Assembly: GCA_963210315.1 (NCBI GenBank)
Contig: OY723312.1
Coordinates: forward strand, 1,798,001 to 1,862,000
Origin: Rhynchopus euleeides
Lineage: Eukaryota > Euglenozoa > Diplonemea > Diplonemida > Diplonemidae
Length of the DNA: 64,000 nucleotides
Direction: 5' to 3'
Shown here: positions 20,718 to 30,741 of the stretch, in pieces
Numbering within the stretch: position 1 is the first letter of the stretch
How the letters are laid out: the number at the start of each line of letters is the position of its first letter
The notes under the pieces: generated by a model
What the model was told of the DNA's origin: nothing
Database searches by the model: none
Seen by the model: only the letters and a program-made list of their open reading frames with translations
Made by a program: the position numbers and the translations under genes

Positions 20718-21046
20718 CCGTATACGTAAATATTATGGAACGTAAATATTATGGAACGGGCCCATTTTTGGCCGGTCCGTTCCATAATATTTACGTTCCA
20801 AAATATTTACAGGGCCAGTTGGGGACTCGGTGGTGAGGACGGCTTGCGTCAGGAATCGCGCGAAAAGTGCACGAGTAGGTCCCGTCAGGGACTCTGCATG
20901 CCGTCCGATCACCTGGTCCAAGTCCCCGAGTCGCAGAAAGCCCTGTAAATATTATGGAACGAAAAAAATCTGGAACGCCAACCCACCAGCGTTCCAAAAT
21001 ATTTACGTTCCATAATATTTACGTTCCAAAATATTTACGTATACGG
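20718..21046. mobile_element. MITE with iteron-type inverted ends, copy 2
   Basis: This sister copy is 329 bp, with the same TA-flanked CCGTATACG ends and a core that differs from copy 1 at only a few bases (for example GTTGGGGACT for GTTCGGGACT). The near identity shows recent activity or local duplication. Confidence 0.85.
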
Positions 21047-21235
21047 TATATCAAGTAAAAATACATGTATAATAGTTGACATGCAAGTATTATACATGTA
21101 TTTTTACTTGATATACATGTATTTTACATGTATATTTCAGGCATATACATGTATTATACATGTATAATAGTTGACATGCAAGTATTATACATGTATAATA
21201 CATGTATTATACTTGTAGTTATACATGTAAAATTT
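21047..21235. repeat. TACATGTA palindromic AT-rich repeat
   Basis: This holds the same words as the other copies, including TATTTCAGGCATATACATG. Confidence 0.7.
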
Positions 21236-21540
21236 ACAAGATCCCACCGTGGGTGGACCTAAACACGGGTGGGCTGGTCTGGAAGGTCATCAGGTGGCCG
21301 CTAGGCCACCTGGTGCCCCCCAGGTGCTGTCAGAGTCGAAAAGTGGGGCGCCAAAAGCCCATCTGGACCGGAATTACCCCCCCTACGACAGCAGAGGAAG
21401 GGGTCTTCTTGGTCTCCACTGTGCCACCCCCCGTGTTTAAGCCCCCCCTGTGTTTAGGTCCGCCCCCCCCGTGTTTTAGTCCCCCCCGGCCGAAAATCGC
21501 CTCCAGGGGGGGACTTAACCACGGGGGGTCTCAGGTACCT
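21236..21540. repeat. GC-rich segment with CCCCCGTGTTTA-type words
   Basis: Words such as CCCGTGTTTAAGCCCCCC, CCTGTGTTTAGGTCCGCCCC and CCGTGTTTTAGTCCCCCC recur. An inverted copy, GGACCTAAACACGGGTGGG, lies at about 21255. A hairpin (CAGGTGGCC around 21290, GGCCACCTGGTG) is also present. This may be the remnant of an inverted-repeat element. There is no gene. Confidence 0.45.
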
Positions 21541-22105
21541 GGAGGCATGAGTCAGGGCAGCACTTACAAAGATTGCTAGGCGCTACTGCTTTCGGGAGGC
21601 GTCGTCCCTCGCACCTTCATCGTGCGTGGGTTTACACTCAGGTGTGCTGCCCTAGCACGGTGCGCCCACCGGATCTTACCATTTGACGCCGCTCTTGCTG
21701 GCAAAAGGGGGTGGCCTGTGACCTCGCACCCCACTCTCGCAAGGCCGAATCACGTGCCCTGCTCACCTAACCCCACGAAGCCAAAGAAATGGTGAAACTA
21801 AACAAAAGACAACGAGACTCAGTACTTTTCCAAATGCTGTGTGTCTTTTTCTTTCCCCTGCACCTGTGCATCTGCAGGGTGCCAGGCCGACGCCCTGCAG
21901 CAGCCTTCACAGGTCTGCTGGATGCGGTGGTGTGTACGAACAGAGCAGAGCTTCTCTCAACTGCCTCGGAGCTGAGGCTGCCCAGACCCACCTCCCACCT
22001 GCATGAGCTGCTTGTCCCCAGCTTTATATGTCTCGCATTGCTTGTTTCAGTTCGTTGCCTACACACACAGCATTGTCATCTGCAGGGTCGGCAGTGTCGA
22101 GGAGC
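21541..22105. other. upstream region of the ankyrin gene
   Basis: No gene was recognised. Several pyrimidine-tract/CAG acceptor-like sequences occur (for example TCATCTGCAG ending near 22085). The 5' untranslated region of the next gene may therefore contain an intron. Confidence 0.35.
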
Positions 22106-25100
22106 ATGGCAACTACAGCGGGGTCAGGTGCGCAGGCTGCGAAGTCTCTGACGTCACCCCCACCAGAAGATGCTGTCAAGACGGCGTGGGAGGCGGTGGA
22201 GCAGCTGCGCACACAGGTGTCGAGCAGCATCGGTGATGACAGGGAGCCAGTGGACGTGAAGAGGAAGCTGGACGCGGCGCTTGGCGACTGGCACGACGCA
22301 CTGTGCCTCAGTGTGATTGATGCGATGCACAAGTGCCTGGAGCGGAGGAAGGGGCAGGCCGGGGGGGGTCCTGCATCACTGCTGTTGGTGGCGCGGAAAG
22401 AGTTAGAGAAAGCAGCGAAATTGTTCAAACAAGCAGGGGTGGTCACAGCGAGCAAGGGGCTGAGCCGGTTCAGCGACGGGATCCGTGAGATCGACGTGGA
22501 CCAGGGGTGGTGCGATTTCTTCACAGGGGCGTCGTCCGCGATGTCGCTGCTGGCGACAGTGGAGGCTGCGATGCGGACAGAGTGCGAGGGGTACGTGACT
22601 TGCGGTGCGTGTGGGATTGCGCTGAAGGCGGACTGCAAGGAGCGGCACTTGGGGAAGTGCAAGGAGTTGACGGACGTGGAACGGGGAGTCGGTGGACGGT
22701 TCGAGACGATGACAGCGTCGTGGGCGGTGCAGCAGGTGGAAGGGAAGGTCGAGCCGTACCTGCGTCTGTACTCGCTGGAGAGCCCGCTGTGCTACGGGGT
22801 GAACGCGGCAATGCGCGAGTTGGCGTTCTGTGGGAGGCGGGAGCGCTACGAGCCGATGAAGGGGTTTGCGTATTCACTGCACCGCGCGATAATGTCGCTT
22901 CCGAAGTACGAGGGGACGGTGTTCCGCGCAATGGACTTCCGTGTCAGCGAGTCGCTGTACTCGGTGGGGGCGGTTGTGACGTTTCCACATCCCACAAGCG
23001 CAAGCGAGCAGCCGGATGTTGTGAAGGCCTTCCTGGGGAAGGGTGATGGTGGGGACGAGGTGCAGGGCACCATCCTCGTGCTGCGGGTGCGGACGGGACG
23101 CAGCATCATCAAGTTCAGCCGCTTCCCCGAGGAGAAGGAGGTGCTAATCGCGACGAACACACAGTTCCGTGTGGTGGGGCGCCCTGACGTCGGTGTCCTG
23201 CGTCTGCTGGAGATGGCACTGGACACAAGCTTGCGCAATGTCGCGGTGGTGGAGCTGCAGGAAGTCGACTTCGATCACTGGGGCAAGCTCACGGACATCA
23301 TGACGGAGGCGGAGAAGTTGCGCAACGCTCCGCTGCTCGATGTCATCAAGACGAAGGTCGAAGGGGAGAAACAGCATCAGTTCCATCCAGTGACTCGCGT
23401 CAAAGCGCTTGTGTGCTACCCCCCCAGCACGGAGCTGCCTGATGTGGACGGGAAGACGCTGCTCGAGAGGGCGGTGGAGGTGGAACACAACGAGCAGGTG
23501 GTGTCGCTGTGCTGTGCCAACCTGGCACCCGCAGCACACGTGGATGCACTCAACAAGGCGCTCACGACAGCGCTGCGCCTGAACAAGGACAGCAGCCACG
23601 ACAACACCGCGGCAGTGCTGCTGAGCAAGGGTGCTGATGTTGCGTCCCTCCCGAAGGAGCTGCGCACAGTCGGTGTCGCACTGATTGCGTGTGCTTGCAA
23701 GCGAGCGGTGTTAGACAAGGCAATGCACGCCCTTGGTGACACCTTCTGGGGAACGTACGAGGAAGACGGGCCGCGGGATGGGTGGACTGTGCTGCATGCG
23801 GCAGCCGCAAGGAATCGTTCTGACCTGCTGAAGGATGTACTCCTGTCGGACAAGCTCGAGCCTGATACGATCGATGCGTTCGGGCACAGTGCGTGCAGTG
23901 TCGCTGCTGCATCCGGCTGTGTCGACGCTTTGCGCATCCTCATCACGAAGGGACAGGCAGATGTGAACAAGGCTGGCAGCAGCGGTGTGACGCCGTGTGC
24001 CAAGGCGGCTCAGAACGGACACGCCGAGGCTCTTCGTCAACTCATCACAGAAGGACACGCCGATGTGAACAAGGCTGATGATGATGGTCGGACGCCCTGT
24101 TTCATTGCAGCTGAGAAGGGACACGCCGAGGCTTTGAGCGTCCTGTTCACAGAAGGGCGCGCTGATGTCAATAAGCCGAACAAGAGTGGCAGGTCGCCAT
24201 GCTGCATGGCGGCTGAGAACGGGCATGCCGAATCATTGCGCATCCTCATCCCGGAAGCAGAATCATCTGTAAGCAACGCCGATAACGATGGTAAGGTTGA
24301 CGTGAATCAGTCTGACGACAAAGGTGCTACGCCGTGTTATTTGGCAGCTCAGAATGGACACGTTGAGTCATTGCGCATCCTCATCACAGAAGGACACGCT
24401 GATGTGAACAAGGCCGACAAATACGGTACGACGCCGTGTTTCATGGCTGCTGAGAACGGTCACGTTGAAGCTTTGCGCATCCTCATCAATGAAAATATCA
24501 TTGACGTGAAGAAAGCCGACGACAAAGGCGCGACACCGTGTTTCATGGCGGCTCAGAACGGACATGTTGACGCATTGCGCATCCTCATCACAGAAGGACA
24601 TGTAGACGTGAACAAACCCGATAACTACGGGAGGACGCCGTGTTTCATGGCTGCTGAGAAAGGGTACGTTGACGCATTGCGCATCCTCATCAAGGAAGGG
24701 CGCGCTGATGTGAACAAGGCCGACAAGAAGGGTGTGACGCCGTGTTTCATGGCAGCACAGAACGGAGACGTTGCCGTATTGCGCATCCTCATCAAATTAG
24801 GACACGCTGATGTAAATAAGGCGGTGAAAAAGGGTGTGACGCCGTGTTTCATAGCAGCTGAGAAGGGGCACGTTAGTGCGTTGCGCATCCTCATCACAGA
24901 AGGACAAGCTGATGTGAACAAGGCGAACAAGAAGGGTGTCACGCCATGTTTCATGGCGTCTCAGAACGGGCATGCCAAGTCACTGCGCATCCTCATCAAG
25001 GAAGGACACGCCGATGTCAATCGAGCTCACAACTACGGGACGACGCCGTGTTTCATGGCTGCTGATAACGGACACGTTGATGCGTTGCACGTCCTCATCA

Positions 25101-25534
25101 CCAAAGGGCGCGCTGATGTGGATGCCGCCGATAAAGACGGTACGACACCGTGTTTCATGGCAGCTGAGAATGGGCATGTTGGCGCATTGCACACCCTCAT
25201 CACAGAAGGACGCGCTGATGTGAATAAGGCCGACAAATATGGTACGACCCCGTGTGTCATGGCTGCTGAGAACGGACATGCCGATGCGTTGCACACCCTC
25301 ATCACCAGAGGGAACGCTAATGTGGACAAGCCCGACAACGACGGGGCGACGCCGTGTTTCATGGCAGCTAAGAACGGACACGTAGCCGCATTGCGCATCC
25401 TCATCACAGAAGGGCGCGCTGATGTGAACAAAGCTGACAACAACGGGATCACGCCGCTTTCTGCTGCTACACAAGCAGGCCACATACGTGCAGCTGCCAC
25501 CTTGTCGGAAGCAACGGAGCGGAGTCTGGCCTGA
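22106..25534 (+). CDS. ADP-ribosyltransferase-ankyrin repeat fusion protein
   Basis: This is an uninterrupted frame. The ATG at 22106 (GAGCATGGCA context) gives 1142 residues. An in-frame ATG at 22028 would add 26 residues, but an intron-like CAG lies between them. Residues 1-160 are helical. C166, C169, H181 and C185 form a C2HC finger. Residues about 205-380 match an R-S-E type arginine mono-ADP-ribosyltransferase: YSLESPLCYGVNAAMRE, YEGTVFRAMDF with R274, FPHPTSASEQ with the Ser motif near 298, and FPEEKEVL with the ExE pair E343/E345, then VVELQEVD. Such domains transfer ADP-ribose from NAD to protein. From residue 558 to the end are about 17 ankyrin repeats with a very uniform DVNKADKYGTTPCFMAAENG consensus. 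No signal peptide or membrane helix was seen. A cytosolic enzyme with an ankyrin targeting arm is inferred. The repeat uniformity implies recent expansion. Confidence 0.85.
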   Translation: MATTAGSGAQAAKSLTSPPPEDAVKTAWEAVEQLRTQVSSSIGDDREPVDVKRKLDAALGDWHDALCLSVIDAMHKCLERRKGQAGGGPASLLLVARKELEKAAKLFKQAGVVTASKGLSRFSDGIREIDVDQGWCDFFTGASSAMSLLATVEAAMRTECEGYVTCGACGIALKADCKERHLGKCKELTDVERGVGGRFETMTASWAVQQVEGKVEPYLRLYSLESPLCYGVNAAMRELAFCGRRERYEPMKGFAYSLHRAIMSLPKYEGTVFRAMDFRVSESLYSVGAVVTFPHPTSASEQPDVVKAFLGKGDGGDEVQGTILVLRVRTGRSIIKFSRFPEEKEVLIATNTQFRVVGRPDVGVLRLLEMALDTSLRNVAVVELQEVDFDHWGKLTDIMTEAEKLRNAPLLDVIKTKVEGEKQHQFHPVTRVKALVCYPPSTELPDVDGKTLLERAVEVEHNEQVVSLCCANLAPAAHVDALNKALTTALRLNKDSSHDNTAAVLLSKGADVASLPKELRTVGVALIACACKRAVLDKAMHALGDTFWGTYEEDGPRDGWTVLHAAAARNRSDLLKDVLLSDKLEPDTIDAFGHSACSVAAASGCVDALRILITKGQADVNKAGSSGVTPCAKAAQNGHAEALRQLITEGHADVNKADDDGRTPCFIAAEKGHAEALSVLFTEGRADVNKPNKSGRSPCCMAAENGHAESLRILIPEAESSVSNADNDGKVDVNQSDDKGATPCYLAAQNGHVESLRILITEGHADVNKADKYGTTPCFMAAENGHVEALRILINENIIDVKKADDKGATPCFMAAQNGHVDALRILITEGHVDVNKPDNYGRTPCFMAAEKGYVDALRILIKEGRADVNKADKKGVTPCFMAAQNGDVAVLRILIKLGHADVNKAVKKGVTPCFIAAEKGHVSALRILITEGQADVNKANKKGVTPCFMASQNGHAKSLRILIKEGHADVNRAHNYGTTPCFMAADNGHVDALHVLITKGRADVDAADKDGTTPCFMAAENGHVGALHTLITEGRADVNKADKYGTTPCVMAAENGHADALHTLITRGNANVDKPDNDGATPCFMAAKNGHVAALRILITEGRADVNKADNNGITPLSAATQAGHIRAAATLSEATERSLA

Positions 25535-25686
25535 ATCCCCCCCTGACTTGCTTGATTCGGCAGAAACAGGTTCGGGGGAAGCTCAGGGAGCTACCGACGA
25601 GATCCTCTTGGCCTCTTGGGCCCCAACCCGCCAAGCACTCTGTAACACTACACTTCATCAAACTCAAGGGTGTACTCGAGCCGGTC

Positions 25687-25860
25687 GCAGTCTCGAGTGC
25701 ATCGCGTCTCCGTAGCATTGTGGTTGGGTGGGGGATGGCGTGAGTATTACACTGGGTTGTTAAAACGGGTTTACGCAGTCTCGAGTGCATCGCTTCTATT
25801 GTGGTTGGGTGGGGGATGGCGTGATTATTACACTGGGTTGTTAAAACGGGTTTACGCGTT
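25687..25860. repeat. tandem duplication of ~85 bp
   Basis: GCAGTCTCGAGTGCATCGC, ATTGTGGTTGGGTGGGGGAT and GGGTTGTTAAAACGGGTTTA occur twice in succession, with small differences. It lies just downstream of the ankyrin gene; the 3' flank is otherwise featureless. Confidence 0.8.
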
Positions 25861-26176
25861 GAACCTTCCTCCCCTCGTACGTGATGATGGTGCCTCTGGT
25901 CCACGGCCGGCTTGCCAGCTGCCGTGCGCCACGTGGCGTAAGCACCTGAGTCTGCCTACCGACAGATGCCCAGGCCGCAGAACCAGCCCTGCCCCCTCCC
26001 TTCCCTCCTTTCCTTCTTCAGGCGATCTGCTTGTGTGTGTGCCTCGCGAAACTTGTTGTCAAGTCGACATTTTGACACAAAGTGACACGGATCGAAGGTC
26101 CCCTCCACAAAACACCTGGCCTGAACCACACACCCCACACACTCATGCACAGGTGCGGCGCTGACATGCCCACACC

Positions 26177-28329
26177 ATGCTCGAGGGCAGCGCCACACCG
26201 CAGCATGCCGCGGGCGCACCCCCACGTGCCCCCTCCTTCGGGGCCAGCGCCTGGGTGAAGAAGCGCCGCCAGCAGGCCGACGACGAGCACAGCACCCCCT
26301 CCCGCCCCGCCTCCCTCAGCCACAGGGAGGTCAGCCCGACACGCCACGGCACGGACCCGACACGATGCACGCCGCCACGCTGCGCTGCCGAACCCTGGGG
26401 GGAGCAGCCAGAGCACGGCCAGCCGGGCCCCCGCCGCACCGCATCCCCTGCTGGGCAGCAGCAGCCGACGCGGCGTGCGTCGTTCGGGGGGTCCGCGTGG
26501 GTCGAGAGGCGGCGGCAGTCGTCGCCAGCGCGGTCGCCCTCCTGGGCACCCACAGCGTCGATCCTCCGCGACAGCTGCGCCATGAAGGGGCGGCACCACT
26601 GGCGGGACCACCTGCGAGCCACCGCAGGCGCCACGCCTGAGTGCATGCAGGACGCCCCCGAGTGGTGCGGCAGCACGCAGACCCCCACGCTGCGCAGGCG
26701 CGAGGCTGCCTTCTCGCCGCCGCCGCCTCTCCCGGCGTCGCGGCAGCTGCGGCTCAACCGGCACCCCACACCCTCGCGGTACATGTCACCCCTAGGCGCC
26801 GACAGCCCTGCGGCTGACAGCCCGCAGCACCGCCGCCAGCAGCGGGAGCAGCAGCAGCAGGAGCACCTGGGGGGCGGGCACCGCTTCCCCCCCTGCGTCG
26901 GGCGGCAGCAGTACTTCGGCTCCACCCTGCTGCCCTCCCCTGCGCCCAGGTCGGGGACGCCGAAGCGGAGTGGCGGTGGCGGAGGCCTTGCCCGCAGTGC
27001 ACGTGGGACGTGGGAGCATGCGTCGCCCTCCGGGCAGGCTGCGGCGCACCACCTGTCCCTGAGGGGTGTGGATGAGAAGCGCAGGCAGCACGCCCTGGGG
27101 GTGCGGCAGAAGGTGCGGGAGAAGCGGGACGGGGAACGGGATGGGGACGACAGGCAGCGGACGTGGAACCCGTCGACAGCCCTGCGCGGCGGGGCTGGGG
27201 AGGTGCAGGAGGAGGAGGAGCGGACGCCTGCACGGCAGAGGGGGGCAGAGGTATGCCCGGGTTGGGGTTGGGTGTGGTGGTGGTGGTGGTGGTGGTGGTG
27301 GTGGTGCCCTCAGGTGGCGAACAGGCCTGCCGCATTGAGCTGTGTGAGGGGTGTTTGCCCTTTAGATCCGTCACCCACACCACACCACAACACGCAGGGC
27401 GCCAGCACACCCCGGAAGAGCAAGGGTGATGGCAAGGGTGCTGACACAGCAGCGTTGATGCGGGAGGTATGCAGGCACACCACGGTGTGTGCTGGGGGCT
27501 CTCCCCCGTCTGCACTGAGGCAGAGAAGGTCGTCTGCTGCGTGGGGAGGCACCCTGGGGATGTGGCATTGTTGTGCATCCTGTTCAAAGAGGAGCACGGC
27601 ATCTGGCTGTTGCCGGTCGACCAAAGTACCACCACCACCATACAGATTGAACTCCTGCGTCGGGAAAACGAAGCACTGCGCAGCAGGCAGGCGGACGCAG
27701 TGGAGGTGAGCGACACGGACAGCCAGCCCGTGCACCCTGCAAGCAGCGGTGCAGGGGATGCTGGCCCGAGCGGCGCAGCCTTCGACACGCGGGGGAGCAC
27801 CTTCGGGACATGCAGGGCCGCTGCACCCAACACACTGGTGGTCACAACGTCGACAGACTCGCTCACCTCCAACGCCTCCCTCAATAGGACCGTGCCTGCG
27901 CTGGAGGAGGACAAGGCGGATGAGGCCAACCGCACCACGCCGCCTGCCTCCTCACCCGAGCAGTGTGGGTCAGTGACGCCGACGTCACCTCCTGCATCGC
28001 CGCACCTCAGCAGCAGCCAGCTCGACTCGCCGTCAGGCAGCGTGATGGGGCTGCGGCAGTGCGACAGCGTCGTGCATCGGCCAGAGCATGCAGGGAAGGC
28101 TGCGGAGAAGGACCAGCCGCCCCTCACAGACGTCGAGTCGCGGAGTTCTTCAGGTGCGCGGCAGAGCAGCAGCAGCAGCAGCACAACCAGCAGCAGCAGC
28201 AGCTCCTCTGCACCATCATCTGCGGAAACGCAGCGGCACAACGCCTCCACAGTGTCCTCGGTACCGCGGAGCCCCAATGCCTCGACTGTGTCGGGCATGG
28301 TGTCCACATCGAAGCACCTCAGCGCGTGA
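26177..28329 (+). CDS. low-complexity protein with coiled coil, 3 exons
   Basis: The model is exons 26177-27250, 27398-27466 and 27646-28329 (608 residues). Both introns are phase 0, with GTATGC donors and CAG acceptors (147 and 179 bp). The join restores a coiled coil reading LMREIELLRRENEALRSRQ. The N-terminal half is Pro/Arg/Gln-rich and contains a motif twice, SFGASAWVKKRR (20-31) and SFGGSAWVERRR (102-113). The third exon is Ser/Thr/Pro-rich with a poly-Ser run near the end. The first intron has a (GGT)n tract. No known domain was recognised. A scaffold or cytoskeletal role is only a guess from composition. The start could lie upstream if a further 5' exon exists. Confidence 0.65.
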
Positions 28330-29360
28330 CGCGTTGACATCCAACCACCGAGCGGGGCCCACGCGCTCCCCACGCGCCCACCACCCCCACCCGGGGGTGG
28401 TGGGGCCGCGGCCTGGGGTGCCTCCCTGGGGCGGCCCTCCCGCGACTCGCATACCCGCACCATTGTATGCGTCTTCTATCCCGCCCACTCATGCAATCCC
28501 CGTTGCCTGTTGTCGGGTTTCCAATTTTCTGTAAAAACCCCCACCACACACCCACACCCCCCAACACCCATCTCTTGTTCCGCTGCGTGCTGTCCCCCAC
28601 TGCGCCCCTGGCCTGCAAGGCACCCAGCAACGTGGCGGCAGCTCCTTATGTACATCTGACCATATTCATTCCCCTCTTGACACAGCGTGTCAAAAGAAAA
28701 GTTCTCTCTCTCTCTCTCCCTCCTTCAAGTGCTTGATACCGTGCCTCCCCCCGAGCTCCAGCCAACACAAAGCGCCAGCCAAAAGCAAATGACACGTGAG
28801 AGGGGCCGCTTTCTCGTTGTAGTTTCGGCCTTTCTTCTCTTTCAAACACTGTCTCGAACAGCGTGCCACTGTGGCGTGCTGTCCCCCCCTCCCCCCTGAA
28901 CCTCCAGCCAACACAAGGCGTCAGGAAAAAGCCAACCCGCGCGCCTCAACCCTCGCCTTAGTTTCCGGTTCATGCGTTGGCCCCTGTCCTCCTTTTGCGA
29001 ATCTGAGGGGTGCACGGCAGCAGCCATCGCGAGCCGAGCCCCAAGAACAAAAAGCGACACTTCCCCCCTCCCGCGCTGGGTTGCGTCCGAAGATATGTAT
29101 GAGCCCGAACAGATCCCCCCCCAACCCCCACCAATGTTGAGAACAAGGCCAAGTCCCAAGTCCTAAGGACCCCCAAACCTTATCCTCAACAGTGACCCCC
29201 ACCCTCCCACCTCTTGGAGACACCAACACTTTGGAAGGAATTCCAAGGGAGATGTGAAAGGTGGAAGCTGTAAAAAGAAAACTGAGACCGAATGCAAAAT
29301 AGAACGCACAGCCACCGAACAGCCACTGTGTGTGTGCCTGGCCCGAATGGACCCCGCATT
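28330..29360. other. intergenic region, no gene seen
   Basis: This has mixed composition with short CT tracts near 28700. A repeated CCGAGCTCCAGCCAACACAA / CTCCAGCCAACACAAGGCGT pair at about 28750 and 28903 suggests an old local duplication of some 150 bp. No supportable coding sequence. Confidence 0.4.
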
Positions 29361-29457
29361 GGGGGCCTTCGCTCAGAAGTGCAGAAAACGTGAGGGCGTT
29401 CCTCACTAAAAGGGGGAGACGAACTGACACAGAGTTTGACACGGAGCGAAGGCCCCC
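29361..29457. mobile_element. 97 bp mini inverted-repeat element
   Basis: GGGGGCCTTCGCT and AGCGAAGGCCCCC are perfect inverted ends. The interior is unrelated to that of the 109 bp MITEs, but the ends are of the same type. Confidence 0.6.
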
Positions 29458-29505
29458 TTTGGCTCAAACGGAAGGTGCCAACCCTCTTCTGAAAGTCACT
29501 TCACC

Positions 29506-29680
29506 ATTCAGCAGCAACCGCTCTTTAGCCTGTATTTTGTTTGTTGTTGCGTTGACGCTTCTACACACAAAACCCCGAAATGATTATCACACCCCGAGCC
29601 TGATGAAGGGTGGGGTTAGTGTATAGAGCACGTTTGGATGCTTGCTGTGGTGGGTGACTCTGCTCACACGAGTGTGCGGA
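29506..29680 (+). repeat. solo terminal repeat of the tyrosine-recombinase retrotransposon family
   Basis: The words ACCGCTCTTTA, TATTTTGTTTGT, TGCGTTGACGCTTCTACACA, GAGCACGTTTGG, TGCTCACACGAGTGTGCG occur in order. The first two match sequence that lies inside the 45288-50061 element, next to its left terminal repeat (45420-45455). The rest matches the 118 bp repeat itself. This is the arrangement expected of a split terminal repeat rejoined, without coding sequence. It is more diverged than the intact pair, so older. Confidence 0.65.
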
Positions 29681-30359
29681 AGAATTATAAGGTGCAGTGG
29701 CGCGGTGGGTGTGGTGGCGGGGTGGTGGCCGCCCTTCTCTTTGTCTCATGCGAGTTCAAGTCTTGCATGAGGTTGGTGGCGCTGTGCGCAGGAAGCCACA
29801 TCGGGTGCAGCACAGGGTGTTGCATAAATTCTGGAACCTGCTCCTCTTTTCTGTACTGCTCCAGCCCCCGCCTCGGATAATCAAGGAATGTGCGCGTGTG
29901 TGCAGCCAGAAATGGTTCTTGGCCACACGCAATCCAACATTCCGTTTTGTTGTTTGGTTTCGCGTGTCTCCCCGCCCCAGAGCAAACCCCGATGCCACCT
30001 CCACTCACCCCCTTCTACTCACACACACACACACACCCTTGCAGGTGCCTCCCGCCCCCCACCTCCTCCCCCACAACACAGTCCGATCACTCCTCGGCCT
30101 CCGGACACACCCACCTCCCTGCATTTTTCGATCCGCTTGATCCGTGACTTTTCTCTACGTCACTGTTCCACCACCCCCCCTGCCCCTCGTATCTCTTGTC
30201 ACCGCGCTGCCTGTGTCCTACCCTGCGGCATAGACGACAACAGTAAAAGGTATAAGGTATAACTATTAGTTCGATCGAGAAAGATCATGTGCGATACGTA
30301 TAGGCGATAGAGGCAGAACCCCGCCTCCCCCCAACTGCCACCAGAAGGGAGAGGGGCGG

Positions 30360-30700
30360 GTGTCGTGTCGGGCGCCCCCCCCCCCCCCCCCCCCCCCACT
30401 GTGGGTGTGTGTACACAACAAAAAAATTAACCCCCCCCCCCGACAACCGCCCTGCCCTGTTTGTCTTTTTTGCTGCCTTTTTTTAGAAAATATATCCCCC
30501 CCTCTCTCTCTCTCTCTCTCCCCCCCTCCCCCTTCCCCCCGGAATAACACACGTAAACCCTCTTTCTTGAAAGAGAGTGAAACGGGGGGTGAGTGCAAGC
30601 CACCCCCCCTCACACACTCTTCCCCCCTCCCTTTCCCTTTTTCTCTTTCTCTTTCTCTTTCTCCTTCCTCTCCCCCCCCCCCCCCGCCCTCCCACCCCCT
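30360..30700. repeat. poly-C and CT-rich tract upstream of the phosphatase gene
   Basis: There are C runs of up to about 20, a (CT)n microsatellite near 30500 and a (TTTCTC)n stretch near 30640, ending 40 bp before the start codon at 30742. The run may be part of the promoter or 5' leader, or an acceptor pyrimidine tract. I cannot tell which. Confidence 0.6.
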
Positions 30701-30741
30701 GGGGGTGGGGGTGGAGGAGTGCACGGCGCTAAGAAGGGAGG

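Noticed and set aside
26754-28463. 569-codon minus-strand gene
   Set aside because: It is antisense to the three-exon plus-strand gene, whose introns and coiled-coil join are well supported; GC-rich coding DNA often opens the opposite frame.
29735-29830. tRNA-like box (GAGTTCAAGTC)
   Set aside because: No matching A box, acceptor stem or cloverleaf could be found around it.
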